Origin: Flavobacterium sp. W4I14
Lineage (GTDB): Bacteria; Bacteroidota; Bacteroidia; Sphingobacteriales; Sphingobacteriaceae
Reading direction: 5' to 3'
Assembly (NCBI GenBank): GCA_030817875.1
Contig: JAUSZU010000001.1
Coordinates: forward strand, 6,262,001-6,326,000
DNA length: 64,000 nucleotides
A model generated the notes under the pieces. The model did not search any database and was not told the DNA's origin. It was given only the letters and a program-made list of their open reading frames with translations. Within the stretch, counting starts at the first letter, position 1, and each line of letters opens with the position of its first letter. A program made the translations under genes and the position numbers. This document shows, one piece after another, positions 44,555 to 53,606 of the stretch.

Positions 44555-46027
44555 TTAGTAACCTGGATTTTGTTTTAGCAGATTTCCACTTAGCTCAATT
44601 TCGTTCTGAGGAATTGGCCAAACTTCATTTTTATTTGCTTTCCAGCCTTTAGGACCAAAAACAGCTAAACCCCTTCCTTGACGGATAACATCGAAGTAAC
44701 GATCATTTTCCATCGCAAGCTCTACTTGTCTTTCTTTCCAGATCGCATTCCTTAAGTTAGTTTTATCCGTAGTGGTAACATCTGGAAGAATGTTGATATT
44801 TCCACCTCTTGCACGTGCACGAACCCTATTTAGTGAAGTTAATGCTTGTGAAGTAATGCCTTGCTCGTTGGCAGCCTCTGCATTCATTAAAAGAACATCA
44901 GCAAATCTTAATACCCTAAAATTCTGCTGAGCACCTTCGTTAAATCCTGATACCCGCATTGCAAATGGAACATAAGATTTTTGATTGTATCTTTCATTTG
45001 GTACTGTAGTAGGCACTAAATCGCCCTGCGGAGTAGTTTCACCTTTAAAAAGTATTGTAGCATCTTTACGTGGATCTCCGGCCTCAAAAGCATTAGCTAA
45101 TACCTCTGATGGTGTATTAAAACCCCATCCCATTATTGCAGCCACCCCTTGAACCTGGCTATATTGCGAATTGGATGCATCAGGATTTCCAGGAACTAAT
45201 TCTGCCTGTACTTCAAATAAAGATTCAATGTTATTTTCATTTTGAGTTCTGAAACCTTTTTCGAAGTCAGGGAATAAATCATATCCCATAGTCATTACTT
45301 GATTAGTTAATGAAAGAACATCTGCCCATTTGTTTTGATACATGGCTACTTTGGCATGTAATCCAATAGCTGCTCCTTTTGTTGCTCTTCCTAGATCTGC
45401 TGCGCCATAAGATTGAGGTAAAACAGCAGCAGCTTCGTTCAGGTCTTTTTCGATTTGAGCGTAAACAGTGGCTTTATCCGATTGAGGCAGATTATATTCG
45501 CTATTATCTTTTGGTACATGCAGTCTTAATACAACATTACCATAAGCCCGCACCAATCTGAAATAAGAATATGCCCTAACAAATTTGGCCTCTGCAAGAT
45601 ATCTGTTTCTTAATGTTTCATCCATAGGAATATTTGGAATATTATCAAGAACCTGATTACAAAGGTTGATATTTTGATATTGACCTGTCCAGAAGTCTTG
45701 AAGTGTGCCATGAGTAGATGTAACTGTAAATTGATCGTAAAGATTAAAAAAAGTTGCATCGGTAGGTGTACTTCCTTTGTCTGCCTCGTCAGAACCCGTA
45801 CTTTCAATGGCTATTGCATTAAAAGCAACATTGTTCCAGCTGCGTAAGTTAGCATAAATCGCATTTACACCTTTTAGAGCATCTTCTGGAGTTTTCCAAA
45901 AGGTTACTGATGGTTGCTGAGCTTGAGGCGGAACATTTAGAAAATCTTTTTTGCATGATGCAGTTAAAAGTACTGCACTAATTGCAGCTGCAGCAAAAAA
46001 TGATTGTGTATTTATATATTTTTTCAT
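44555..46027 (-). CDS. SusD/RagB family nutrient-binding lipoprotein
   Basis: Outer-membrane lipoprotein of 490 residues: lipobox LLTASC then KKDFLNVPPQAQQPSVTFWK. Typical SusD blocks follow: EDALKGVNAIYANLRSW, RYLAEAKFVRAYSYFRLVRA, KGAAIGLHAKVAMYQNKW, then FRVLRFADVLLMNAEAANE and RNAIWKERQVELAMENDRYF with DVIRQGRG. These form the helical TPR scaffold that lids the SusC barrel. It starts 10 bases after the susC-like stop, so they are co-transcribed. Together they bind and import oligosaccharides. Confidence 0.95.
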   Translation of the reverse strand: MKKYINTQSFFAAAAISAVLLTASCKKDFLNVPPQAQQPSVTFWKTPEDALKGVNAIYANLRSWNNVAFNAIAIESTGSDEADKGSTPTDATFFNLYDQFTVTSTHGTLQDFWTGQYQNINLCNQVLDNIPNIPMDETLRNRYLAEAKFVRAYSYFRLVRAYGNVVLRLHVPKDNSEYNLPQSDKATVYAQIEKDLNEAAAVLPQSYGAADLGRATKGAAIGLHAKVAMYQNKWADVLSLTNQVMTMGYDLFPDFEKGFRTQNENNIESLFEVQAELVPGNPDASNSQYSQVQGVAAIMGWGFNTPSEVLANAFEAGDPRKDATILFKGETTPQGDLVPTTVPNERYNQKSYVPFAMRVSGFNEGAQQNFRVLRFADVLLMNAEAANEQGITSQALTSLNRVRARARGGNINILPDVTTTDKTNLRNAIWKERQVELAMENDRYFDVIRQGRGLAVFGPKGWKANKNEVWPIPQNEIELSGNLLKQNPGY

Positions 46028-46037
46028 TTTAAGTCGA

Positions 46038-49000
46038 TTAGAAAGTTACGTTAACTCCAAAGTTGTAGGTAGCGAACAAAGGGTATACATTAGTATCAAT
46101 ACCTGCATTAGTTGGTGTTCCACCTACCTCTGGGCTAAATCCTTTGTATCCAAAAATGTTAACCGCATTTTGTGCGTTTAAGAATACTCTTAAGCGTTGC
46201 ATTTTCCATTTATTAACAATTGCTGATGGTAAGCTATAGCCGAGCTGAATATTTCTTAATCTGATATAATCGCCTTTTTCTACATAAAATGAGTTTGGCG
46301 CATTGTTTAGGCCACCAGCTAAATCTGCTGAAGGATAGGTATTTGAAGTACCAGGACCAGTCCAACGGTGATCAAAGAAATCCTTAGTGTAGTTTTCATT
46401 ACCAAATCTGCTACTCAGGTTGGCATTAAATACATCTACATCGGCTACACCTTGAATATCTAATGTTAAATCGAAGTTTTTGTAAGCGAAGTTGGTATTT
46501 AATCCATAAGTGAATTTAGGATTTGGATTACCAAGAACAACCCTGTCTCTTAAATCGATCAATCCATCACCATTGATGTCTGCATATTTAAAATCACCTT
46601 TTTTAAATCCAGGCCATGCTGCGGCCTCTGCATCCGTTTGGAATATACCAGCAACCTGATAGCCATAGAATTCTCCAATAGGTCTGTTGTTAACAGTTCT
46701 CGTAGATACATATCCACTGGTTAAGCCAGCACCACCTTTGTAAATAGGATTTGCTCCAGAAGTAACGTTTAATACCTTATTGTCATTTATTCCTAGGTTT
46801 CCACTTATCGAATAGGTTAGCCCACCTGATGTTTTATCAGCCCATGTTGCTAAAAACTCGAAACCACGATTTTGAATGTCAGCCTGATTTGCAATGATAG
46901 AACTGTTTACTGTTCCTAAACTTCCTAGAACCGGAATATCAAATATTGCCTGCTCTGTTTTTCTGTTGTAATAATCCAATTCAACATTTAATCTGTTTTT
47001 TAAGAAACCCATTTCGAGGCCAATGTCAGTTCCAGCACTTCTTTCCCAAAATAAGGTTGGAGGTACAAGGGTTCTAATACTCGCACCTGTGTAAGGAATA
47101 CCTCCAAAAATTGCGATTAAAGCAGCAGTTTGATCAACAGTTTGGGTTGATGGATTGAATGGAACTCCTGCATTACCAACTTTACCCCAGCTTCCTCTTA
47201 ATTTCAAATTACTGAAGATGTTCTGGTTTTTCATGAATTCCTCGTTGCTGATTACCCAGCCTGCACCGATTGAAGGGAAATTACCCCAAACGTTATCAGA
47301 TCCAAAAAATTGAGATGCACCGTCTCTTCTGATTGAAGCATTTAATAAATATTTGTTTTTGTAACCATAATTAACCCTTGCAAAGTAAGATGAAAATGTA
47401 CTTAATTCTCCTTTGTCGATAATACTTCTACTTGCTGCATCACCTAAAGCAAGGTAAAGATCTCCCTCTGAAGTATAAGGCACGTTTTGTGCATCGGCGT
47501 TTATAGTATACATCTTATTGCGCTGAGCTGTTTGCCCTGCTAATACGGTTAAACTATGGTCATTCCATTTTTTATCATAGGTTAATGTATTTTCAATAAG
47601 CCAGTTTCTATTCTCAATCCGGTCTATATCAAGTTTACTTATAGTGCTCAGCTGCGTGTTTGTAGCTTTATACTTTGGTACATACCCCCTGACTTCTTCC
47701 TGTCCGAAATCTCCGCCAATACTTGTTTTGAAAGTAAAGTTCTTGAGGAATTTTAATTCTGCATATACATTACCGTTGATTTTATATTTGGTAGTGTTTT
47801 GATTAAAGAAATCTAATGTAGCCTGGGGATTCATATTGCTGCCATTTCCCAAATTAAAGGCATTTGGATCACCGTAGCTGCCATCTGTATTAAATACAGG
47901 TATAACAGGCGATGCCGCATACAAGGCCCTGAAAATAGTTGTAGGAGCATCTTTTGACTTACTATATGTTCCGGCAACATTATAGCCGATTTTTAATGGC
48001 TCAAAAATTTGGAAATCATTAACCAACCTTGCAGTATACCGTTTATAATTATTGTTTTTAACGATTCCATCCTGATCAAGATAACCCAAAGAGAAATTGT
48101 ACGTCGATTTTTCTGCACCTCCACTTATAGATAACTGGTGATTATTTACCATCGCGGTTCTGAGTACCTGATTGTACCAATCGGTTCCGGCACCTAAATT
48201 TGTATTGGCAAATAAGGGTGCTACAGGAGGGGTTTGAAGACTGTATGCCTCATTTACAGCAGTTGCATACTCACTTGCATTAGCCATTTCTACCTGATTG
48301 GTTACTTTTTGAACGCCCACAGATCCATTGTAATTGATTACTGCATTTCCCTTTTTACCTTTTACGGTAGTTACCAGAACAACGCCATTTGCTGCACGGA
48401 TACCATAAATCGATTGTGACGATGCATCTTTTAGAATACTGATATTAGCAATGTCTGCCGGATTTAAAAAGTTAATGTCATCATACCACACACCATCTAC
48501 TACGTATAGCGGTCCTGTTTTTCCATATATAGTACTTGTACCACGTATAGTAATTTGTGGAGAAGAACCTGGAGTACCATTATTGGTAATCGATACACCT
48601 GCAACTTTACCCTGTAATGCACTTACCGGGTTTACTGAGGCCTGTTTTGAAATATCTTCACCTTTTACTGTTCCTACCGATCCCGTAACATCAATTTTTC
48701 GCTGTGTACCATAACCCACAACCACAACCTGCTCTAGTTGTTGTGTTGATGAAGCTAAGGATACATTAAGTGTAGTTTGATTATTTACAGCTTGTTCTAG
48801 TGCTGTATAGCCTACAAAGTTAAATACTAATGTGGCATTTGCCGGCGCGCTAATGGAGTAGTTGCCGTTCTCATCTGTTTGCGTACCATTTTGTGTTCCT
48901 TTAATTAAGATAGTTACGCCAGGTAAAGGTGTTTTGTCACCTCCATCAATTACTTTACCCTTTACGGTAATGTTTTGCGCTAATGCTACGTTAATTGTTA

Positions 49001-49049
49001 GCAAACAAAATGCAGCGAGAACAGAAATTCTTGTAAAGATTCTTTTCAT
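46038..49049 (-). CDS. SusC/RagA family TonB-linked outer-membrane transporter
   Basis: A 1003-residue TonB-dependent transporter with a signal peptide (MKRIFTRISVLAAFCLLTIN), a carboxypeptidase-like domain (about 25-105, VKGKVIDGGDKTPLPGVTIL), the SusC-specific plug start VVVVGYGTQRKIDVTGSV, and a 22-strand barrel ending FATYNFGVNVTF. The plug blocks ALQGKVAGVSI and IRGTSTIYGKTGPLYVVDGV are classical. No STN domain, consistent with control by the adjacent membrane regulator instead of ECF/FecR. First gene of the PUL operon. Confidence 0.96.
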   Translation of the reverse strand: MKRIFTRISVLAAFCLLTINVALAQNITVKGKVIDGGDKTPLPGVTILIKGTQNGTQTDENGNYSISAPANATLVFNFVGYTALEQAVNNQTTLNVSLASSTQQLEQVVVVGYGTQRKIDVTGSVGTVKGEDISKQASVNPVSALQGKVAGVSITNNGTPGSSPQITIRGTSTIYGKTGPLYVVDGVWYDDINFLNPADIANISILKDASSQSIYGIRAANGVVLVTTVKGKKGNAVINYNGSVGVQKVTNQVEMANASEYATAVNEAYSLQTPPVAPLFANTNLGAGTDWYNQVLRTAMVNNHQLSISGGAEKSTYNFSLGYLDQDGIVKNNNYKRYTARLVNDFQIFEPLKIGYNVAGTYSKSKDAPTTIFRALYAASPVIPVFNTDGSYGDPNAFNLGNGSNMNPQATLDFFNQNTTKYKINGNVYAELKFLKNFTFKTSIGGDFGQEEVRGYVPKYKATNTQLSTISKLDIDRIENRNWLIENTLTYDKKWNDHSLTVLAGQTAQRNKMYTINADAQNVPYTSEGDLYLALGDAASRSIIDKGELSTFSSYFARVNYGYKNKYLLNASIRRDGASQFFGSDNVWGNFPSIGAGWVISNEEFMKNQNIFSNLKLRGSWGKVGNAGVPFNPSTQTVDQTAALIAIFGGIPYTGASIRTLVPPTLFWERSAGTDIGLEMGFLKNRLNVELDYYNRKTEQAIFDIPVLGSLGTVNSSIIANQADIQNRGFEFLATWADKTSGGLTYSISGNLGINDNKVLNVTSGANPIYKGGAGLTSGYVSTRTVNNRPIGEFYGYQVAGIFQTDAEAAAWPGFKKGDFKYADINGDGLIDLRDRVVLGNPNPKFTYGLNTNFAYKNFDLTLDIQGVADVDVFNANLSSRFGNENYTKDFFDHRWTGPGTSNTYPSADLAGGLNNAPNSFYVEKGDYIRLRNIQLGYSLPSAIVNKWKMQRLRVFLNAQNAVNIFGYKGFSPEVGGTPTNAGIDTNVYPLFATYNFGVNVTF

Positions 49050-49150
49050 GCTTTATTATAAATTTAGTTTAATTGTTAGTTAAATGTGAGGTTGTTTTTG
49101 CTGATGTGCAAGCGTTTTTACCTCTACATTAATACATCATGAAAGACCAC

Positions 49151-49175
49151 TTGGTTTAATTATTGAATAAACCAA
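49151..49175. promoter_or_regulatory. Candidate operator: TTGGTTTA-N9-TAAACCAA
   Basis: A perfect 8-base inverted repeat with a 9-base spacer, about 100 bases upstream of the susC-like start, in a 374-base gap between the regulator's stop and susC. A second inverted repeat, AGTGTA-N5-TACACT, is at 49237-49253. Dyad spacing suits a dimeric HTH protein such as the regulator encoded next door, but the link is inferred. Confidence 0.4.
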
Positions 49176-49423
49176 ATGCCATTTCAGGTCAAAAACGCAG
49201 TTTTTTAGATTTTAGCATCATATTAACAGATGCAAAAGTGTAGAAAATACACTAAGTATTTTGTGGGGCGCAGAAAGAGGCTATGAGAGGTAATGATGTA
49301 GTGCCGGATTTGAGTTTGAATAGAAAATAGTCTTAAAATTCGGTTTTTATGCAATCGTTCCCGAAACTATTTGCCTCCGGTTTTTACTGTGGTAAGTTGA
49401 AATATTTTGAAGAAGGTTTGATT

Positions 49424-52303
49424 TTAAAGTTCCATTAAAAACTCTGTCAGGTTTTTATCGTGGGGTACTTCGAGTTTTTTGCGCAAGCGATACCTGCGTA
49501 TTTCAACCCCCCTTAAACTAATGTTCAATAGTGACGACATCTCTTTGCTACTCATGTTCATCCTGAGGTAGGCGCAGAGTTTTAAATCATTCGGAACAAG
49601 ATCGGGATGCTGTGCCTTTAATTTTTTAAAGAAACTTTCGTGTGCCTCATTAAAACTATTCTCAAATAAATGCCAATCACGCTCATCATTCATACCGTCA
49701 TTAATTACTTTCTGGATTTTTCGTGTTTGATCATCTGAGAGTTTTTTTCCGTTCTCATCCTTTAATTTGGTGATCTCATCGCTCAGCTTTTGGAGCAGTT
49801 CGTTTTTATAAACGAGGGTCATGGCTGAGTTGGCCAGTTCTCTATTTTTCGAGGCCAATTCGGCTTGTAATTTTTCTGTTTGCAGCTTGATGATCTGTTT
49901 TTCGTTGATCTCTGTTTCCTGCCTCAGGATCTCTTCTTGCTCGGCCTGTAAGCGGTCGCTAATTTTTTGACTATCCCGCTGTAGTTTTCTTTCATAGATT
50001 TTTTTGCCCAGAATCAACACCACCACAAATAGAACAACATAACACAAAATGGCCCAATTATTTAGATACCATGGGCGCAAAATGGTAAACGAATAAACGG
50101 TTTCCCCGCTTACCGAAGTATCATCGATTTTTGCCCTAACTTTAAAAACATAGTTGCCAGCGCTTAAATTGGTAAAATCTTTTTGTGTGGCGTAACTCCA
50201 ATCAGACCAGGCCTTAGAATATCCTTCTAAATAAAACTGATATTTAACCTTAGCCTGGCGGTAATAGGGCAATGCATAAGAAATGCGGATATTGTTACGG
50301 CTATTTTCAATCTCAGTTGCTTCCTCACCGTTTCCAGCTTCGCTGATCAGCGAAAATTTATCGGTAATATCTTCTACACGCCTGATCAGTACGGCAGGCA
50401 ATTTTTGTTTCTGCAAATTCAGTTGAGCCGTAGGATTGTAGATTACAAACCCATCATCAACGCTGATCAGGTAAATGGAATTACTGATTCGGCTGATATT
50501 CTCATAATATTGCACCATTCGGCCATCTAAAATGCTGAATTGATTCGAGTCTATTTCTACTTTACCAGGTTCGCTAAAGTTAACCAGTGCTGTTTTGCCG
50601 TGATTAATAAACCAATATTTTTTGCCACCTGCGCTAATAATTTTATTGGAAGATTCGAAAGAACCGAGTTCTTTATTAAGTGCTTCGTACTTGGTGAATT
50701 TATTGCTCAATTCATCGTAAGTATAAAAGCCTGCATCAGAAGAAAAGACAATCTTATTCTCTAAGTTAAATATATTGATGTTGTAATTGCCGGGCAGACC
50801 GTTACTTTCGTCAAAATATTTGGTGCTGGTTACACTTGTGTAATCAGGGTTTAAGCTTAATTTATACAAGCCCTTATAAGCATGCGCTACCCAAATATCT
50901 CCCTTATTGTCCTGTTCTACATATCTTGATGGAGCATCGAATCCGGCAATTTTATTTACAAATTTTAATCCCCAAGCTGGAGATTCTGTAAAAAGCGAAA
51001 GCCCGGTGTAAGTACCCTGAACAAGGAAATTCGGGTTCGAATTTAGCTTTTTTATCGTCCAGCCACCAGATGATCTCGATAACCAATCGATTTTATCGCC
51101 GTTTACTTTAAACGTGCCGCTATTGTGTCCGCAGATCAACTCATTATCAATAATGGTGAGTTCCCATACCTGCCCTTGCGAATTAGCGATTAACCGAAAA
51201 TTAAATGGTAGTAGGTTATCCGGCGACCACTCACTATAAAATAAACCCTGATTGGTACCAAGATAAATTTTATTATTAAAGATAATGCTGGAGTAAACAG
51301 TACCAAACTGACCTGTTTTATCAAAATAAAAATATAAGGGAGAGTTAAGTTCTATGCGGTCGATCCCATTGTCAAGACCTGTCCAAAGATTTTGTTCATT
51401 ATCCGCGTATAAACTTAAAACAGTATTATTCTGTAAACCGCTCGATTTATTGATCCGCTGCACAACCCTTCCATTTTCGTCAATAATGATCAGGCCGTTA
51501 AGGATAGTGCCGTAAGCAAAATATTTACCCAATAAACTCACCCCATTGTTAAGTTGGTAGGTTTTAAGATAGCTATTTGCTGGCGTGTTCAGGGGCGTAA
51601 AATCTGTTCCGTCATAGGTAAATAATCCGTTCTTACTGGTGCCGATAATGAGGCCACTGGTTTTATAAGGAAGGATGGAAAGAATTCCTTCTTTGCCAAG
51701 TTTTTCACTGTTTGGAATATGAATTAACTTGTTGCCAATGAGTTCGAATAAGCCTTTTTCCAGTACTTCAATTAAGTACCTTTTGTTCACCTTATGAAGA
51801 AACAGAAAGGATGATGGCGATTTTACAACCTCGATTTTGTTGTTTTTATAGATAAATATTTTCGAAAAGGATTGAAAGATTACCCTATCCTGGTCTACAT
51901 AGATTTTCCAGACTTCATCATTGATTTTTATTCCTTTTGGCAAAAGATTGGTAAGTGAACTATAGGTTAACTTATTGGTTTTAATCGACCAAAAGCCAAA
52001 TTCACCAAAGCTACCGGTATAGATTCTGCCTTTATCATCTGTCGCGACCGATCTAACAATTTGCCTGTTGGGCATCTGATATTTCTGCCAGTAGCGGCCA
52101 TCGAAAGTTAAAAGTCCTTCAGCATTGCCAAAGTACATTACACCATTTTTATCTTTTGCTATGCTCCAGTTCTGATTTCCTGACGAATAAACAGATTTTG
52201 GATAATTTTCTATATATGGAACGCCTATGCTTTTAATTTCTGATGCATAGGTATTTATCGCGAAACAGGATAGTAATAATAGGAGCCGGAAATAGTTTAG
52301 CAT
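49424..52303 (-). CDS. Membrane-spanning beta-propeller/Y_Y_Y sensor with C-terminal LuxR-like HTH (no histidine kinase)
   Basis: A one-protein sensor-regulator of 959 residues from the ATG that gives a good signal peptide (MLNYFRLLLLLSCFAINTYA). A periplasmic region of beta-propeller repeats (for example WSIAKDKNGVMYFGNAEGLL and LSLYADNEQNLWTGLDNGID) is followed by a Y_Y_Y domain (about residues 670-730), a membrane helix (about 750-768, AILCYVVLFVVVLILGKKIY), a coiled coil, and an HTH at the C-terminus (DLKLCAYLRMNMSSKEMSSL then RGVEIRRYRLRKKL). It differs from hybrid two-component systems in having no kinase or receiver. It probably senses a PUL-derived oligosaccharide and controls the SusCD operon next to it. 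Confidence 0.87.
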   Translation of the reverse strand: MLNYFRLLLLLSCFAINTYASEIKSIGVPYIENYPKSVYSSGNQNWSIAKDKNGVMYFGNAEGLLTFDGRYWQKYQMPNRQIVRSVATDDKGRIYTGSFGEFGFWSIKTNKLTYSSLTNLLPKGIKINDEVWKIYVDQDRVIFQSFSKIFIYKNNKIEVVKSPSSFLFLHKVNKRYLIEVLEKGLFELIGNKLIHIPNSEKLGKEGILSILPYKTSGLIIGTSKNGLFTYDGTDFTPLNTPANSYLKTYQLNNGVSLLGKYFAYGTILNGLIIIDENGRVVQRINKSSGLQNNTVLSLYADNEQNLWTGLDNGIDRIELNSPLYFYFDKTGQFGTVYSSIIFNNKIYLGTNQGLFYSEWSPDNLLPFNFRLIANSQGQVWELTIIDNELICGHNSGTFKVNGDKIDWLSRSSGGWTIKKLNSNPNFLVQGTYTGLSLFTESPAWGLKFVNKIAGFDAPSRYVEQDNKGDIWVAHAYKGLYKLSLNPDYTSVTSTKYFDESNGLPGNYNINIFNLENKIVFSSDAGFYTYDELSNKFTKYEALNKELGSFESSNKIISAGGKKYWFINHGKTALVNFSEPGKVEIDSNQFSILDGRMVQYYENISRISNSIYLISVDDGFVIYNPTAQLNLQKQKLPAVLIRRVEDITDKFSLISEAGNGEEATEIENSRNNIRISYALPYYRQAKVKYQFYLEGYSKAWSDWSYATQKDFTNLSAGNYVFKVRAKIDDTSVSGETVYSFTILRPWYLNNWAILCYVVLFVVVLILGKKIYERKLQRDSQKISDRLQAEQEEILRQETEINEKQIIKLQTEKLQAELASKNRELANSAMTLVYKNELLQKLSDEITKLKDENGKKLSDDQTRKIQKVINDGMNDERDWHLFENSFNEAHESFFKKLKAQHPDLVPNDLKLCAYLRMNMSSKEMSSLLNISLRGVEIRRYRLRKKLEVPHDKNLTEFLMEL

Positions 52304-52430
52304 AAAATGGTTAATAGGTAAAGCCATTAATACACAAAGTAAATGAAAAATTGTTTAATACCGGCGAGAGACGGTTGGTGGTTAAGGAATCGGCTGTGAA
52401 TACAGCTTAACTTCAATAATTTTTAAAGTT

Positions 52431-52518
52431 GTCGTCATTTCGAGCGGAGTGCAACGAAGTCGAGAAATCTGTCTAGATAGATCTCTCCATTTCACTGCGC
52501 TTCAGTCGAGATGACGAC
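52431..52518. repeat. Full-length CGTCATTTCGAG-type REP-like element (second copy)
   Basis: GTCGTCATTTCGAGCGGAGT...GAGAAATCT, then TCTCTCCATTTCACTGCGCTTCAG...GATGACGAC. It occupies most of the gap downstream of trhO. Confidence 0.8.
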
Positions 52519-52533
52519 TTTTTTCTAAATATC

Positions 52534-53469
52534 TTAACCTTTCACTGCTACCGGCTGCGGAACCTTTACATAATAGCCTGTGCCATCATAAGGGCGCTTG
52601 CGCGGATTGATAGTACATTCCACCGAGCAACAGCCCTGAAGCTGATCGCCGCATTCATCACATTGGGTAATGTGCTCATTACATTCCGGATTGGCACAGT
52701 TGATCATTTTTGGGGTAGTTTTACCACAGTTATAACAAACCGAAACAATGGTAGGGTTTACCTTATTTACATCAACAGCAATGCGGTTGTCGAAAACGTA
52801 ACACTTACCTTCAAAATCCTTTCCACCCGCTTCTTTTCCATATTTAATAATGCCACCATGTAATTGGTAAACATCGTTAAAGCCATGGTGTAAAAGCAAA
52901 GCAGAAGCTTTTTCGCATTTAATACCTCCGGTACAATAGGTTAATATTTTCTTGTCTTTATATTGGGCAAGTTGATTAATCTGTTCAGGGAAATCGCGGA
53001 AATTCTCGATATCGAGCGTTAATGCATTTTTAAATTTACCAAGATTGTGCTCATAATTGGAGCGGACATCCAGGATAATTACATCCTCATCATCTTTCAT
53101 TTTCATGAAATCTACAGGCTCTAAATGTTTACCCGTTTTTTCGTTCGGATTAATGATCGAAGTATCTCTTAAACCAGAATGAACAATTTCTGATTTATAA
53201 CGGCAGTGCATTTTCAGGAAAGAGGGCTCCTCAACATCATCTATTTTAAACTCTGTTTTTGCAAACCTTTCATCGGCGTGTATGGCTTTCATGTAAGCTT
53301 CGCAAGCCTCAACAGTGCCAGAAACAGTGCCGTTTAAACCTTCGTCGGCAACGATAATACGGCCAACTAAACCTAATGATTTACAAAATTTAAGGTGATC
53401 GGCAGCAAATTGTTCTGCCTCTGCTATGTAACTATAGCAATAGTAAAGTAGTGTTTGATATTTTTCCAT
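52534..53469 (-). CDS. trhO: tRNA U34 5-hydroxylase/uridine hydroxylation rhodanese (TrhO, YceA family)
   Basis: Rhodanese-fold enzyme that hydroxylates U34 of certain tRNAs to ho5U using molecular oxygen. From the chosen ATG (MEKYQTLLYYCYSYIAEAEQ) it is 311 residues; an upstream in-frame start adds a 37-residue extension (MKVYLEGKTLHLYPF) that does not resemble the family. Domains: N-terminal ferredoxin-like region with VADEGLNGTVSGT, central rhodanese with active-site Cys in ILTYCTGGIKCEKA, and a C-terminal Cys-rich zinc-binding-like region (NCGKTTPKMINCANPECNEH then CDECGDQLQGCC). Confidence 0.9.
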   Translation of the reverse strand: MEKYQTLLYYCYSYIAEAEQFAADHLKFCKSLGLVGRIIVADEGLNGTVSGTVEACEAYMKAIHADERFAKTEFKIDDVEEPSFLKMHCRYKSEIVHSGLRDTSIINPNEKTGKHLEPVDFMKMKDDEDVIILDVRSNYEHNLGKFKNALTLDIENFRDFPEQINQLAQYKDKKILTYCTGGIKCEKASALLLHHGFNDVYQLHGGIIKYGKEAGGKDFEGKCYVFDNRIAVDVNKVNPTIVSVCYNCGKTTPKMINCANPECNEHITQCDECGDQLQGCCSVECTINPRKRPYDGTGYYVKVPQPVAVKG

Positions 53470-53529
53470 AATGCTGTTGATACCGTTGCAAACGGCGTTT
53501 AAAGCGGGGCAAAGATAATAAAAAAGCTT

Positions 53530-53606
53530 GAAGGTAAAAGGATAAAGGTGTAAGGTTTTGCCCTCTAAATATACCTTCAACCCTAACCGCTAAACCCTAA
53601 ACCTTA
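53530..53606. repeat. AAGGTAAAAGG/CCTAAACC-type repeat
   Basis: AAGGTAAAAGGATAAAGGTGTAAGG and the complementary CCCTAACCGCTAAACCCTAAACC face each other upstream of trhO and adjacent to the DUF5686 stop. Confidence 0.6.

Noticed and set aside
53470..53580. Upstream start for trhO (37 extra residues)
   Set aside because: The extension does not resemble the family and is rich in residues typical of non-coding A/T-rich sequence; MEKYQTLLYY matches the expected start.
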